A DNA stretch of 64,000 bases from an uncultured Rikenellaceae bacterium (GTDB taxonomy: Bacteria; Bacteroidota; Bacteroidia; Bacteroidales; Rikenellaceae), in NCBI GenBank assembly GCA_949287525.1, contig CASEGL010000001.1:214834-278833 (forward strand), in the 5' to 3' direction. Below the pieces are notes generated by a model. That model saw only the letters and a program-made list of their open reading frames with translations, was not told the origin of the DNA and did not search any database. Below are positions 1 through 10,164 of the stretch, piece after piece (the stretch's first letter is position 1; each line of letters starts with the position of its first letter). The position numbers were made by a program, and so were the translations under genes.

Positions 1-41
1 CGGAGAACATGGTGAAACCGAGAAAATTCCTCCGCAAATAG
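1..41 (+). CDS. 3' end of an unidentified gene (partial)
   Basis: The third forward frame is open from the window edge and ends at a TAG at 39-41, reading ENMVKPRKFLRK. A strong rho-independent terminator follows 25 bases later, which is what supports a real gene end here. The tail is basic and too short to assign a family. The gene would run towards pckA, so the two are convergent. Confidence 0.4.
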   Translation, partial: ENMVKPRKFLRK

Positions 42-65
42 TCTGTCGGTCACAACCGACCAAAA

Positions 66-105
66 GAAAGAGCTGCACGGAAACCGTGCAGCTCTTTCTT
101 TTTCT
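66..105 (+). terminator. Terminator of the left-edge gene
   Basis: A perfect 14-bp stem (67-80 pairing with 84-97, core GAGCTGCACGG) encloses an AAA loop and is followed by CTTTTT. It faces right, so it ends transcription from the partial gene at the window edge. Confidence 0.85.
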
Positions 106-175
106 GCCTGCGCGGCATTCGCCGCGGCGACGTATCGCCATTTGCCTGCTGCGGCAGGCGCCGATATGCACTCTC

Positions 176-260
176 GCCCTGCCCTGCCCTGCCCTGCCTA
201 TCCCGTCCCGTCCTGTCCCATCCTGTCCCGTTCTGCCCCATTCTATCCCATTCTATCCCG
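176..260. repeat. Pentanucleotide pyrimidine-rich array, copy 1
   Basis: Seventeen consecutive 5-base units stay in exact register: GCCCT x4, GCCTA, then units of the form TCCCG/TCCTG/TCCCA, and finally TTCTA/TCCCA/TTCTA/TCCCG. The + strand is almost pure pyrimidine apart from the G or A at a fixed position in each unit. It lies between two facing terminators (66-105 and 311-352), in the convergent spacer between the left-edge gene and pckA. A related array is at 49746-49860. Confidence 0.8.
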
Positions 261-310
261 CCCCCTCTCTACCACCGCAGCCCCGGCGTTGCCCCACGCA
301 GCGGCATGGC

Positions 311-352
311 ACAAAAACAGAGCGGGACGATTCCGATGGAATCGTCCCGCTC
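311..352 (-). terminator. pckA terminator
   Basis: A perfect 15-bp stem (320-334 with 338-352, loop GAT) is followed on the minus strand by TGTTTTTGT. It lies 28 bases beyond the pckA stop codon. Confidence 0.9.
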
Positions 353-379
353 CGAACAACGTATTTAAATCTTTTGGGC

Positions 380-1996
<1,617 letters not shown>

Positions 1997-2119
1997 GATC
2001 TTTTCTGTTTATTGAGTTTACCTTAAAACACGTTTCCGTATCGACGGCCTCCTTCCGGCATCGGTTCCGAATCGGATTCCGGATGCGGCCGAAAGAGAGA
2101 ATCGGTCGCTGGTCGTCTA

Positions 2120-2137
2120 TTGTTAGCCTGCTAACAA
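2120..2137 (-). promoter_or_regulatory. Palindrome at the pckA start site (candidate operator)
   Basis: TTGTTAGC and GCTAACAA form a perfect 8-bp inverted repeat around a 2-base centre. It begins six bases downstream of the predicted -7 box of pckA, so it would cover the transcription start. A dimeric repressor site or a leader hairpin would both fit; no regulator is encoded nearby. Confidence 0.5.
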
Positions 2138-2142
2138 CGCCG

Positions 2143-2150
2143 CAAAGATA
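2143..2150 (-). promoter_or_regulatory. Predicted pckA -7 promoter box
   Basis: On the minus strand this reads TATCTTTG, an exact match to the Bacteroidetes TAnnTTTG box. No clear TTTG was seen at the -33 position. It implies a 5' leader of about 140 bases for pckA. The rest of the 1997-2399 spacer holds no gene that I can see. Confidence 0.6.
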
Positions 2151-2399
2151 TAATTAAATTCCGGTTTTGTATCGCGTTCGGCAACCGTTTTTTTCTTTGC
2201 GCCGCCGCAGGCGAGGCGTATCGTCTGCACGACCGCTGTAAAAACGGGGAAACCCACCGGCTTAGTATCGCCCGCCGGAATAAAACCGCAACCATACATA
2301 CAGCAAGCGCCGCAACAAACAGAAATTACGGTTCGCGACGTTTTTTTGCTAATTTCGCACGCTTTTTGCTACATTCCTTTGCAACAACACGGTTCCGTC

Positions 2400-3530
2400 A
2401 TGTCCTCGCTCTATATTCATATTCCCTTCTGCAAGACCCGCTGCAACTACTGCGATTTCTACAAACAGACGCAGCTGATCGACCCGTCGCTCTACTTCAA
2501 TGCGCTGGAACGCGAGATGGAATACCGGCGCTACTTCTTCGGCTCGGATCCCCTGCGCACGGTCTACTTCGGCGGAGGAACCCCCTCGGTCTATCCGCCC
2601 TCCTTCCTGCAGAGCGTGCTGGACAAGGCCGCCACGCTCTGGCCGCTCGATGCCGTTACGGAGATCACCACGGAAGCCAATCCCGATGACGTGAACGAAG
2701 CGGCCATACGCGACCTGAAGGCCACCGGCATCAACCGGATCAGTTTCGGCATCCAGTCCTTCATCGACCGCGACCTGCGCTTCATGGGGCGCCGCCACAC
2801 GGCGCAGCAGGCCATCGACGCCGTGCGCCGCGTACAGGATGCCGGCATCGCCAACGTGTCGATCGACCTCATCTTCGGCATTCCGGGCATGACGCTGCGG
2901 GAATGGGAGCAGAACGTACTGCGGGCGCTGCTGCTGAACGTGCAGCACATTTCGGTCTACTGCCTGACCATTGCCGAAGGGACGGTCTTCGGACGCATGG
3001 CCGCCGAAGGACGGCTGACGCCCGCCACGGACGAAGAGTGCGAACAGCAATACCTGCTCTGCCACCAGATCCTCACCGACGGCGGCTTCGAGCATTACGA
3101 AATCTCCAACTACGCCCTGCCCGACCGCCGCTCGCGCCACAACAGCGCCTACTGGGACGGCACCCCCTATCTGGGGCTGGGGCCCTCGGCCCACTCCTAC
3201 GACGGCAACCGCCGCATCTTCGCCGCCAGCGACCTGAAGGCATACCTCGCCGGAGCCGGCACGGATTCGATCTACAGCATCGAGACCCTTTCGCCCCGCG
3301 ACCGATACAACGAGTACATCATGACGGGGCTGCGCACCAGCGACGGCATCCGGCGGGACATCATCGCCGACCGCTTCGGCTTCAAGGCGCTGCTCTACTT
3401 TGAATATGCGGCTGAGAAATTCCTGCAGACCGGCTCCCTGGTGCGCGAGGAGAACATCTACCGGATACCGCCCGAAAAGTATATGGTCTCCAACGACATC
3501 ATCAGCGAACTCTTCTATATCGAGGAGTAA
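2400..3530 (+). CDS. hemW: HemW-type radical SAM protein (coproporphyrinogen III oxidase-like)
   Basis: This belongs to the HemN/HemW radical SAM group. HemW proteins are thought to insert heme into respiratory enzymes rather than oxidise coproporphyrinogen. The 376-residue reading starts MSSLYIHIPFC. The iron-sulfur cysteines sit at residues 11, 15 and 18 in CKTRCNYC, and the SAM-contacting GGGTPS is at 58-63. HemW lacks the N-terminal extension of true HemN, and this short N-terminus agrees with that. A more upstream in-frame ATG (2346) would overlap the probable -7 box TAATTTCG at 2350-2357, so I chose 2400. It converges on the hydrolase gene next door. Confidence 0.9.
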   Translation: MSSLYIHIPFCKTRCNYCDFYKQTQLIDPSLYFNALEREMEYRRYFFGSDPLRTVYFGGGTPSVYPPSFLQSVLDKAATLWPLDAVTEITTEANPDDVNEAAIRDLKATGINRISFGIQSFIDRDLRFMGRRHTAQQAIDAVRRVQDAGIANVSIDLIFGIPGMTLREWEQNVLRALLLNVQHISVYCLTIAEGTVFGRMAAEGRLTPATDEECEQQYLLCHQILTDGGFEHYEISNYALPDRRSRHNSAYWDGTPYLGLGPSAHSYDGNRRIFAASDLKAYLAGAGTDSIYSIETLSPRDRYNEYIMTGLRTSDGIRRDIIADRFGFKALLYFEYAAEKFLQTGSLVREENIYRIPPEKYMVSNDIISELFYIEE

Positions 3531-3549
3531 CACCGCTGGACATACGCAG

Positions 3550-3582
3550 ACAGGCCTCCTGCCCCGTTGGGAAGAGGCCTGT
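3550..3582. terminator. Hairpin between hemW and the hydrolase
   Basis: ACAGGCCTC (3550-3558) pairs with GAGGCCTGT (3574-3582) around a 15-base loop in the 73-base convergent spacer. No long T-tract is present on either side, so termination strength is uncertain. Confidence 0.5.
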
Positions 3583-3603
3583 CCCGTTATCATGCCACGC
3601 AGG

Positions 3604-4983
3604 CTATTCGGCAGCCGGCACGGCCACGATCCATTCGGCGATGGCCGTCATCACTTCGGGAGCCATGGTCTCCTCAATCTCGCCATACTCGGCAGGAAGA
3701 CCCGTTTCGCAATGCTGGAAAAGATGGTTCAACCCCTCGAAAACCTCGATGGTCAGCGGCACCGAAGCCGGAACGCTCCGGCGGAGCGGCTCGACCACGA
3801 CCGACGGCGGCACCTGCAGGTCGCGGTTGCCCACCACGGCCAGCACGGGACAGGCGATCTTCGGCAGGTAGTCGTCCGGATCGTAATCCGCCAGCGACCG
3901 CATCTCCGGCGAGATGCATTGGAACAGCCCCGCCCGTATCTGGTCGAGCGACTGCGGATCGTCGCGGAAATCGGGCGGCAGCAGGGTCTGTGCCAGCGAA
4001 TCGGCATGCGCCTCGATGAACTCCGGCTCATAGCGGCAGCACAGATCCAGGATGGCTTCGCTCACCCGATCGTTCTGGCGCAGCACCTCCTCCGGCGCTC
4101 CCATCGCCTCGCCGATCAGGTGGCGCTGGGCTGCCAGAAACGCACGTCCGGATACGGCCGGTCCGGCCATCGCCACCACGAAATCGGCATCGCCGCACGC
4201 ACCGGCCAGCATGTAGGCGATCATCGCCCCTTCACTGTGGCCGACAATGCCCACGCGCTGCGGATCGACATCCGGCTGCCGGCACAGCCAGGCCATGGCC
4301 GCCGCGGCATCGTCCGCAAAGTCGTGCAACGACGCCTCGCCGTACACCCCTTCCGACGCGCCCACGCCGCGGTCGTCATACCGCAGCACGGCAATGCCCG
4401 CCCGGGTCAGCCGGTCGGCCAGCACAAGGAACGGCCGGTGTCCGAGCAGTTCCTCGTCGCGGTTCTGCGGCCCCGATCCCGACACCAGCACCACAGCCGG
4501 GAAAGGTCCCGCGCCCTGCGGCAGGGTGAACGTACCGGCCAGCGTGATCCCCGCCCCGTCGTTCGCAAACGTCACCTCCCCGGATCGGTAGGGACAGGGC
4601 GGCACCGGTTCCTGCGGCCGGCGGCGTTCGATCGCTCCGCGCATAAAGGCCAGCGGCACGTTCAGCCCGTTCTGCCGGAAGGTGCCGGCCAGCGTATCGC
4701 CCCGCAGTTCGCCCTCGAACGCGAGCCGCATGGCATCATCTTCGATGGCAAAGCGGCGGCCGTCGAACGTCGTGCGGGCAACGGGAATATCTTTCGCCCC
4801 CTGATCGGGACTGTCCATGCGGGTGACGTACCGCCCGTCCGCCTCCTGCGACACGTGCAGCACCAGCGCCAGTTTCATCGCACCCAGATCGAGACTGCCC
4901 TGCCAGTCGCCCGCAATCCCCTGTGCGCCGGCCAGCAGCGGGACACCCCATGCCGCCAGCAGCAACAGATACAATCTTTTCAT
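3604..4983 (-). CDS. Secreted alpha/beta hydrolase (serine esterase-like)
   Basis: The 459-residue protein starts with a signal peptide (MKRLYLLLLAAWGVPLLAGA, cleavage near residue 20-21). Residues ~22-130 form a beta-rich N-terminal domain and ~140-459 an alpha/beta hydrolase fold. The nucleophile elbow GHSEG places Ser250; the likely acid is Asp388 in GNRDLQ and the base His420 in GLNHLFQH. The SGSGPQNRDE stretch (168-177) is typical of the oxyanion region of this esterase subfamily. Substrate is unknown; acyl esters in the periplasm are likely. Longer in-frame readings upstream lack a signal peptide, so the start at 4983 is preferred. It is divergent from the patatin gene. Confidence 0.85.
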   Translation of the reverse strand: MKRLYLLLLAAWGVPLLAGAQGIAGDWQGSLDLGAMKLALVLHVSQEADGRYVTRMDSPDQGAKDIPVARTTFDGRRFAIEDDAMRLAFEGELRGDTLAGTFRQNGLNVPLAFMRGAIERRRPQEPVPPCPYRSGEVTFANDGAGITLAGTFTLPQGAGPFPAVVLVSGSGPQNRDEELLGHRPFLVLADRLTRAGIAVLRYDDRGVGASEGVYGEASLHDFADDAAAAMAWLCRQPDVDPQRVGIVGHSEGAMIAYMLAGACGDADFVVAMAGPAVSGRAFLAAQRHLIGEAMGAPEEVLRQNDRVSEAILDLCCRYEPEFIEAHADSLAQTLLPPDFRDDPQSLDQIRAGLFQCISPEMRSLADYDPDDYLPKIACPVLAVVGNRDLQVPPSVVVEPLRRSVPASVPLTIEVFEGLNHLFQHCETGLPAEYGEIEETMAPEVMTAIAEWIVAVPAAE

Positions 4984-5112
4984 ACCCTGAGTTATTTTCG
5001 GCGGCCAGCTCCGGCTGCCCGTCTGATTCGCGACAGTGAAAATACATCTTCCACGCGACAATCGCAACAATATATTTCTACGGACAAAGAACGGCGATTG
5101 ACGGGAAAAACG

Positions 5113-5120
5113 TACCTTTA
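5113..5120 (+). promoter_or_regulatory. Possible -7 box for the patatin-like gene
   Basis: TACCTTTA matches TAnnTTTG at seven of eight positions and lies about 40 bases upstream of the start codon at 5161. Confidence 0.4.
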
Positions 5121-5160
5121 ACACGGACGTCCGACCAGCCGTCCGCATACATACGACTTT

Positions 5161-5979
5161 ATGGAAGAAACACACTACAAGACCGGCTTTGCCCTCAGCG
5201 GCGGCTTCATCAAAGGCTATGCCCACCTGGGCGCCCTGGAAGCCCTTTTCGAGCGCGGCATCCGCCCCGACATCATCGCCGGCGTGAGCATCGGCTCCGT
5301 CGCCGGCGTCTTTCTGGCCGACGGACGTTCACCGCGCGATCTGCTCGAACTCTTCCTGAGCAAAGAGTTCGGCACCTTCACGAGCCTCACCTGGGAGCGG
5401 GGCGGGCTGATGGATCTGGACAACTTCTACGATTTCCTCAACGAGAACCTCTCCGTGCGACGCATCGAACAGTTGTCCCTGCCGCTCGTCGTCACGGCCA
5501 CCAACCTCGACACGGGACGGAGCGTCCACTTCAGCGAAGGCGAAATCGCTCCGCGCATCGCCGCCTCATGCTGCATGCCGGGTCTCTTCGCCCCCATCAA
5601 AATCGACGGCGATCACTACGTGGACGGCGGCGTACTGCAGAACCTGCCCGTATCGGTGCTGCGCTGCCGGTGCGACAAGGTGGTGGCCGTCAATCTCAGC
5701 CGGATCGTACCGACACGCGACTACCGCCACAACATGCTCGGCATCCTGATGCGCACCTACCACCTGATATCGCACAGCAACATCCTGAACGACCGCCGTG
5801 CCGCCGACATGCTGATCGAGCCGGACGGGCTGGCCATCTACGGCAACACGCAGCTCGACCGGGGACGGGAGATCTTCGAGCGGGGCTACGAAGCCACCTG
5901 CAAAGTGATCAACCAGGTGGGCGACATCGTCTTTCCGCCCGACCGGCTCTCCCTGATACCCGACCAGCCGCAGGAATAG
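5161..5979 (+). CDS. Patatin-like phospholipase (RssA/YlbK type)
   Basis: The 272-residue protein is a bacterial patatin with a Ser-Asp dyad. The nucleophile Ser43 lies in GVSIG (41-45), the catalytic Asp155 in the DGG motif of YVDGGVLQNLP, and the glycine-rich oxyanion loop is in SGGFIKGYAHLG (13-24). Family members hydrolyse acyl chains from phospholipids or lysophospholipids, usually in the cytoplasm or at the inner membrane. There is no signal peptide. It stands alone and its in vivo substrate is unknown. Confidence 0.9.
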   Translation: MEETHYKTGFALSGGFIKGYAHLGALEALFERGIRPDIIAGVSIGSVAGVFLADGRSPRDLLELFLSKEFGTFTSLTWERGGLMDLDNFYDFLNENLSVRRIEQLSLPLVVTATNLDTGRSVHFSEGEIAPRIAASCCMPGLFAPIKIDGDHYVDGGVLQNLPVSVLRCRCDKVVAVNLSRIVPTRDYRHNMLGILMRTYHLISHSNILNDRRAADMLIEPDGLAIYGNTQLDRGREIFERGYEATCKVINQVGDIVFPPDRLSLIPDQPQE

Positions 5980-6010
5980 CCCCGCCGCAGGAATAGCCCA
6001 AAAACAGCAG

Positions 6011-6043
6011 CGGCGCACCCTCCGCAAAGGAAGGTGCGCCGCT
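6011..6043 (-). terminator. Terminator of the etf/acyl-CoA dehydrogenase operon
   Basis: GCGGCGCACC and GGTGCGCCGC form a perfect 10-bp stem. On the minus strand it is followed by TGCTGTTTTTGG. It may also act on transcripts from the patatin gene arriving from the left, but the T-tract on that side is weak. Confidence 0.75.
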
Positions 6044-6070
6044 TCATTCATGCGACCTGCGCTCGGCGCC

Positions 6071-7792
6071 CTACTCGACCGGTGCCTCCAGCACCTTCTT
6101 GTAGAGGTCGATGTCGCCGCAGCAGGAGTTGCGTACGAACTCGGCAGCCGCCTTGTTCTGCGCCTGCGCATATTTGATGTAGGTCTGAGCCGGAACCACA
6201 TACTCCTCGCACTCGCCTGCCTGACGCAGCAGCAGGTGCGACAGCACGATGTGACCGGTCATCTCCACCAGACGACGGGCGTGGAACTCGATCTGTTCGC
6301 CGTCGCCGGCCGTAACCGTGGCGATCGTCTGCTCGTACTCCTCACGCATGGCGACGAGCTTGTCGAGCCAGTGTTTCATCTCGGCCGGACGCTCGATGGC
6401 CTCATACTCCTTGATCTGGGCGAGGAAGGTACCCGTGGTCACGTGGCGGATGGCTGCCACAACCTGCAGCTGGGTGGTACCCTCGTAGATGTTCGTGATA
6501 CGGGCATCGCGGAAGATGCGCTCCACGGGATAGTCCTTCATGTAGCCCGAACCGCCCAGGATCTGGATGGCGTCGTAGGCCAGCTGGTTGGCATACTCGC
6601 TGGCGAACATCTTGCACAGCGGCGTGAAGGCGTCGGCCAGTTTGTTGAAGGCCTTCATCTCGCTCTTCTCCTCGGAGGTCAGCGGACGCTCCTTGCCGAT
6701 CTCGGCCCAGCACTTGTAGATCTCCACGAAACGGGCGGTCTCATAGAGCATCGCACGCGAAGCGGAGAGTTTGGCCTTCATGTTGGTGAGCATCTCGAAG
6801 ATGGCCGGGAACTGGATGATCGGCTTGCCGAACTGCTGACGCTCGTTGGCGTACTTGAGCGCCTCGCGGTAGGCGGCCTCGCAGAGACCCGTACCCTGAG
6901 CGCCGATACCCAGACGGGCGGCGTTCATCAGCGACATCACGTATTTGATAAGACCCATCTTGCGGTCGCCGACCAGCTCGGCCGGAGCGTTGGTATAGAC
7001 CAGCTCGCAGGTGGGCGAACCCTTGATACCGAGTTTGTTCTCGATGCGGCGCACCTTCACGCCGCCGTCGCGACGGTCATAGACGAACATCGACAGACCG
7101 CGGCCGTCTTTGGTACCCTCCTCCGAACGGGCCAGCACGAGCGAGATGTCGCCGTCACCGTTGGTGATGAAACGTTTCACGCCGTTGAGCAGCCACTTGC
7201 CGCTCTTCTCGTCGTAGTGAGCCTTGAGCATCACAGCCTGCAGGTCGGAACCGGCATCCGGCTCGGTCAGCGCCATGGCACACGTTGCGCCGCGCGAAAC
7301 GAGCGGCAGGTATTTCTGTTTGATCTCCTCGCTGGCAAACTCGTTGATCGTCTCGGCGCAGTCCTGCAGACCCCAGATGTTCTCGAAGCCGGCATCGCCG
7401 CGGGCCACCATCTCGTTGGCCATCACGAAGCAGATGAGCGACATGTTCAGACCTTCGTATTTGCGGGGCAGGTGAATACCGCCCAGGCCGGCCTTGCGGA
7501 TCGCGTCGAGGTTGGCCTGCGTGCCGCGGGCATAGACCACATGGTCGTCCACCACCTTCGGGCCTTCCTTGTCCACATCCTCGGCGTTGGCGGCGATCAC
7601 ATTGGCGCAGATGTCGCCCGTGATCTCCAGCACGCGGCGGTAGCTGTCCATGGCGTCCTCGAAATCGGCCGGCGCATAGTCGTAGAGATCCTTCTCCGCG
7701 AAGTTCTTCTCGCGCAGCTCCACGATCTTCTTCATCAGCGGATGGTTCAGCTGGAACTGCAGGTCTTTATTATCTAAAAAAAAGTTTCCCAT
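6071..7792 (-). CDS. Acyl-CoA dehydrogenase (long form)
   Basis: The 573-residue flavoprotein removes two hydrogens from an acyl-CoA and passes the electrons to ETF. It has the full acyl-CoA dehydrogenase core, with the substrate/FAD loop CAMALTEPDAGSD, the GVKRFITNGD strand and the C-terminal IQILGGSGYMKDYPVERIFRDARI block, then a C-terminal helical extension of about 150 residues. Such extended forms are common in Bacteroidetes. It is the last gene after etfB and etfA, and the pairing strongly suggests those two are its redox partner. The start is placed at MGNFFLDNK; the longer frame upstream lacks family similarity. Chain-length preference cannot be read from the sequence. Confidence 0.93.
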   Translation of the reverse strand: MGNFFLDNKDLQFQLNHPLMKKIVELREKNFAEKDLYDYAPADFEDAMDSYRRVLEITGDICANVIAANAEDVDKEGPKVVDDHVVYARGTQANLDAIRKAGLGGIHLPRKYEGLNMSLICFVMANEMVARGDAGFENIWGLQDCAETINEFASEEIKQKYLPLVSRGATCAMALTEPDAGSDLQAVMLKAHYDEKSGKWLLNGVKRFITNGDGDISLVLARSEEGTKDGRGLSMFVYDRRDGGVKVRRIENKLGIKGSPTCELVYTNAPAELVGDRKMGLIKYVMSLMNAARLGIGAQGTGLCEAAYREALKYANERQQFGKPIIQFPAIFEMLTNMKAKLSASRAMLYETARFVEIYKCWAEIGKERPLTSEEKSEMKAFNKLADAFTPLCKMFASEYANQLAYDAIQILGGSGYMKDYPVERIFRDARITNIYEGTTQLQVVAAIRHVTTGTFLAQIKEYEAIERPAEMKHWLDKLVAMREEYEQTIATVTAGDGEQIEFHARRLVEMTGHIVLSHLLLRQAGECEEYVVPAQTYIKYAQAQNKAAAEFVRNSCCGDIDLYKKVLEAPVE

Positions 7793-7855
7793 ATCCTGTG
7801 TATGTTTCGGCGGTTCCGATCGGGGCGGTCGCCCGCCCGATCGCATCCACGGTTC

Positions 7856-8875
7856 CTATTTGGAATTCTGTTTGTAGAATTTGATCATCTTGGGAATGAT
7901 CTCCATCGCGTCGCCCGTGATGACATAGTCGGCGAACTTGTTGATCGGCGCCTCCGGATCGGTGTTGATGGCGATCACCATCGACGACTGGTCCATGCCG
8001 GCCGTGTGCTGGATCTGACCCGAAATGCCGCAGGCGATGTAGAGTTTCGGACGAACCGTCACACCCGTCTGACCGATCTGGCGGGCATGCTCGGTGAAAC
8101 CGGCATCCACGGCAGCACGCGAAGCGCCCACCTCGCCGCCGAGCAGGTCGGCCAGCTCGTGCAGCAGACGGAAGTTCTCCTTGCTGCCCATACCGTAACC
8201 GCCGGCCACGATGACAGGCGAGTTCTTGATGTCGATGCCCTTCTCCTCGATGTGGCGGTCGATGATCTTCACCACCAGGTCGGTATCCTTCACGAATTTG
8301 GCCGCGTCGATGCGGATCACCTCGGTGGCCTTCGGCGTCGGCAGCTCGGCCTTGCGCATCACGCCCTCGCGCACGGTAGCCATTTGGGGACGGTGGTCGG
8401 GATTGACGATCGTCGCGATGATGTTGCCGCCGAATGCGGGACGGATCTGATACAGCAGGTTCTGGTAAGCCTGTTTCGTCTTGGCGTCCTCATAGTCGCC
8501 GATCACGAGGCTCGTACAGTCGGCCGTCAGACCGCTGTGGAGCGTCGAGGATACGCGGGGTGCGAGGTCGCGACCCACGGGCGTGGCGCCGAAGAGGGCG
8601 ATCTGGGGTTTCTCCTGCTCGAAGATGCCGCACACGATGGCCGTGTGGGGCAGCGTGCGGTAGGGGGCCAGTTCGGCATCGTCGGCTACCCACAGCGTGT
8701 CGGCGCCGTAACGGCCGGCGATCTTGTCCATTCCTTCGAGACCGTGTCCGATGGCGAGCGCCTCGAGTTTGCAGCCCAGACGGTCGGCCAGTTCGCGTCC
8801 CTTGGTGAGAAGTTCGAGGCTGACGTCGGCAACCTGTCCTCCTTCTGTCTCTATATATACGAATACGTTATTCAT
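7856..8875 (-). CDS. etfA: Electron transfer flavoprotein, alpha subunit
   Basis: The 339-residue alpha subunit carries the FAD of the ETF heterodimer. Its C-terminal FAD domain includes the typical GISGQIQHTAGMDQS stretch and the INTDPEAPINKFADYVITGD tail that contacts FAD. The N-terminal half is the alpha/beta domain that packs on EtfB. It lies 17 bases after etfB and 63 bases before the dehydrogenase gene, so all three are read as one operon. Confidence 0.96.
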   Translation of the reverse strand: MNNVFVYIETEGGQVADVSLELLTKGRELADRLGCKLEALAIGHGLEGMDKIAGRYGADTLWVADDAELAPYRTLPHTAIVCGIFEQEKPQIALFGATPVGRDLAPRVSSTLHSGLTADCTSLVIGDYEDAKTKQAYQNLLYQIRPAFGGNIIATIVNPDHRPQMATVREGVMRKAELPTPKATEVIRIDAAKFVKDTDLVVKIIDRHIEEKGIDIKNSPVIVAGGYGMGSKENFRLLHELADLLGGEVGASRAAVDAGFTEHARQIGQTGVTVRPKLYIACGISGQIQHTAGMDQSSMVIAINTDPEAPINKFADYVITGDAMEIIPKMIKFYKQNSK

Positions 8876-8892
8876 CTCTGTTTCTCCTCCTC

Positions 8893-9768
8893 TTAACCGA
8901 GCGTGTGGCTGGCAATAAGTTCGACCATCAAAGAATTAATGTCATTGTCCGATGCGGTGAGCCGGCGCGATTCCTTGGCCTGGAATACCACGTTCTCGAT
9001 CTGTTTCACCTTCGTCGGCGAACCGGCCATACCCAACTGCTGGGGATCGGCGTCGATGTCGCCCACGTTCCACTCCGTGATCTTCAGGTACTCGCGGCTC
9101 TCGTACAGCGACAGGTAGTCGTCGCCGGCCTCCTGAATCTCGCTGCGCGTCTTGGCGTGTTTGTACTTCATCACCCGTTTGGCGTTCTGCGGACGGCACT
9201 CGGGAGCCGACTCGTTCACGGTCATCAGCATGGGCAGCGGAGCGGACACCGTCTCCACGCCGCGCTCCAGACGACGGCGGATGACGATCTGCTTCTCGTC
9301 CAGAGAAAGGATCTGCTCGGCATAGGTCACCTGCGGCAGGCCGAGTTTCTCGGCTACCTGCGGACCCACCTGCGCCGTATCGCCGTCGATGGCCTGACGG
9401 CCTGCCACGATGATGTCGGGCTTGATCTCGGCCAGCGCACGCGAGAGCGCATAGGACGTAGCCAGCGTATCGGCACCTGCAAACGCACGGTCGGTCAGCA
9501 GATAACCGCCGTCGGCTCCGCGGAACATGGCGTCGCGGATGATGTCGGCGGCACGCAGCGGACCCATCGTCAGAATATGAACCGTACTGCCGGGGCAGAG
9601 GTCTTTTATGGTCAGCGCCTGCTCGAGCGCGTTCAGGTCTTCGGGGTTGAATATCGCCGGCAGAGCCGCACGGTTCACGGTTCCGTCCGCTTTCATAGCG
9701 TCCTTACCCACGTTGCGGGTATCGGGAACCTGCTTGGCGAGTACAACTACTTTCAGCTGTTTTCCCAT
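8893..9768 (-). CDS. etfB: Electron transfer flavoprotein, beta subunit
   Basis: The 291-residue beta subunit pairs with EtfA. It opens MGKQLKVVVLAKQVPDTRN, as the family does, and contains the nucleotide-binding GRQAIDGDTAQVGPQVAEKLGLPQVTYA region. First gene of the etfB-etfA-dehydrogenase operon. The frame is open upstream for another 79 codons, but that stretch has no family similarity and lies in a structured leader, so the start at 9768 is preferred. Confidence 0.95.
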   Translation of the reverse strand: MGKQLKVVVLAKQVPDTRNVGKDAMKADGTVNRAALPAIFNPEDLNALEQALTIKDLCPGSTVHILTMGPLRAADIIRDAMFRGADGGYLLTDRAFAGADTLATSYALSRALAEIKPDIIVAGRQAIDGDTAQVGPQVAEKLGLPQVTYAEQILSLDEKQIVIRRRLERGVETVSAPLPMLMTVNESAPECRPQNAKRVMKYKHAKTRSEIQEAGDDYLSLYESREYLKITEWNVGDIDADPQQLGMAGSPTKVKQIENVVFQAKESRRLTASDNDINSLMVELIASHTLG

Positions 9769-9983
9769 TGGTTTAGATTTATGTTTTAGCAATTCAGGCA
9801 CCGAAGGTCGCAACCGCCGCTGCCGCTTATTTTCCTGTTTCTTCCGGTTCGCCGCCCGCCGGCCGCGAACCGCACGAACCCCCTCGGCCGCACAATCCGC
9901 AAACGGTTGGTTGTCATGCCGCTGAAAGCGGGCATCGTCACGACCGGACTTATTTCTCCAAAATGGAATATGTCGCAAATGTA
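9769..9983 (-). promoter_or_regulatory. etfB leader and predicted promoter
   Basis: A minus-strand TACATTTG at 9976-9983 matches the -7 consensus and implies a leader of about 200 bases. The leader contains two stems: 9845-9852 with 9865-9872 (CGGTTCGC/GCGAACCG), and 9916-9934 (ATGCC-GCT/AGC-GGGCAT). I do not recognise a known riboswitch. The remaining bases up to 10164 hold no gene. Confidence 0.45.
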
Positions 9984-10164
9984 CATTTTTTCCGCGAACG
10001 GACATGCGTTTGCGTCGTTTTTTCCAGCACCCTCCGATCGGTTTTCCGCTGTCGCACCGACACTTCCGAAGCCGGCCGGCACTCCCCGTCCGGAGCGAAA
10101 AGCCGCCCGAACAGTCTATTGTACGGAGATAATTACTACCTTAGCACGTTGAAACAGGAGGAGA

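Noticed and set aside
176..260. CRISPR array
   Set aside because: Units are five bases with no spacers, and no cas genes are present. The same applies to 49746-49860 and to the batC repeats.
2346..2399. Longer N-terminus for hemW
   Set aside because: The extra 18 residues do not match the family and overlap a probable -7 box.
9769..10005. N-terminal extension of EtfB
   Set aside because: The extra frame is low in similarity to any EtfB and contains leader hairpins; the family start MGKQLKVVVLAKQVPDT lies at 9768.
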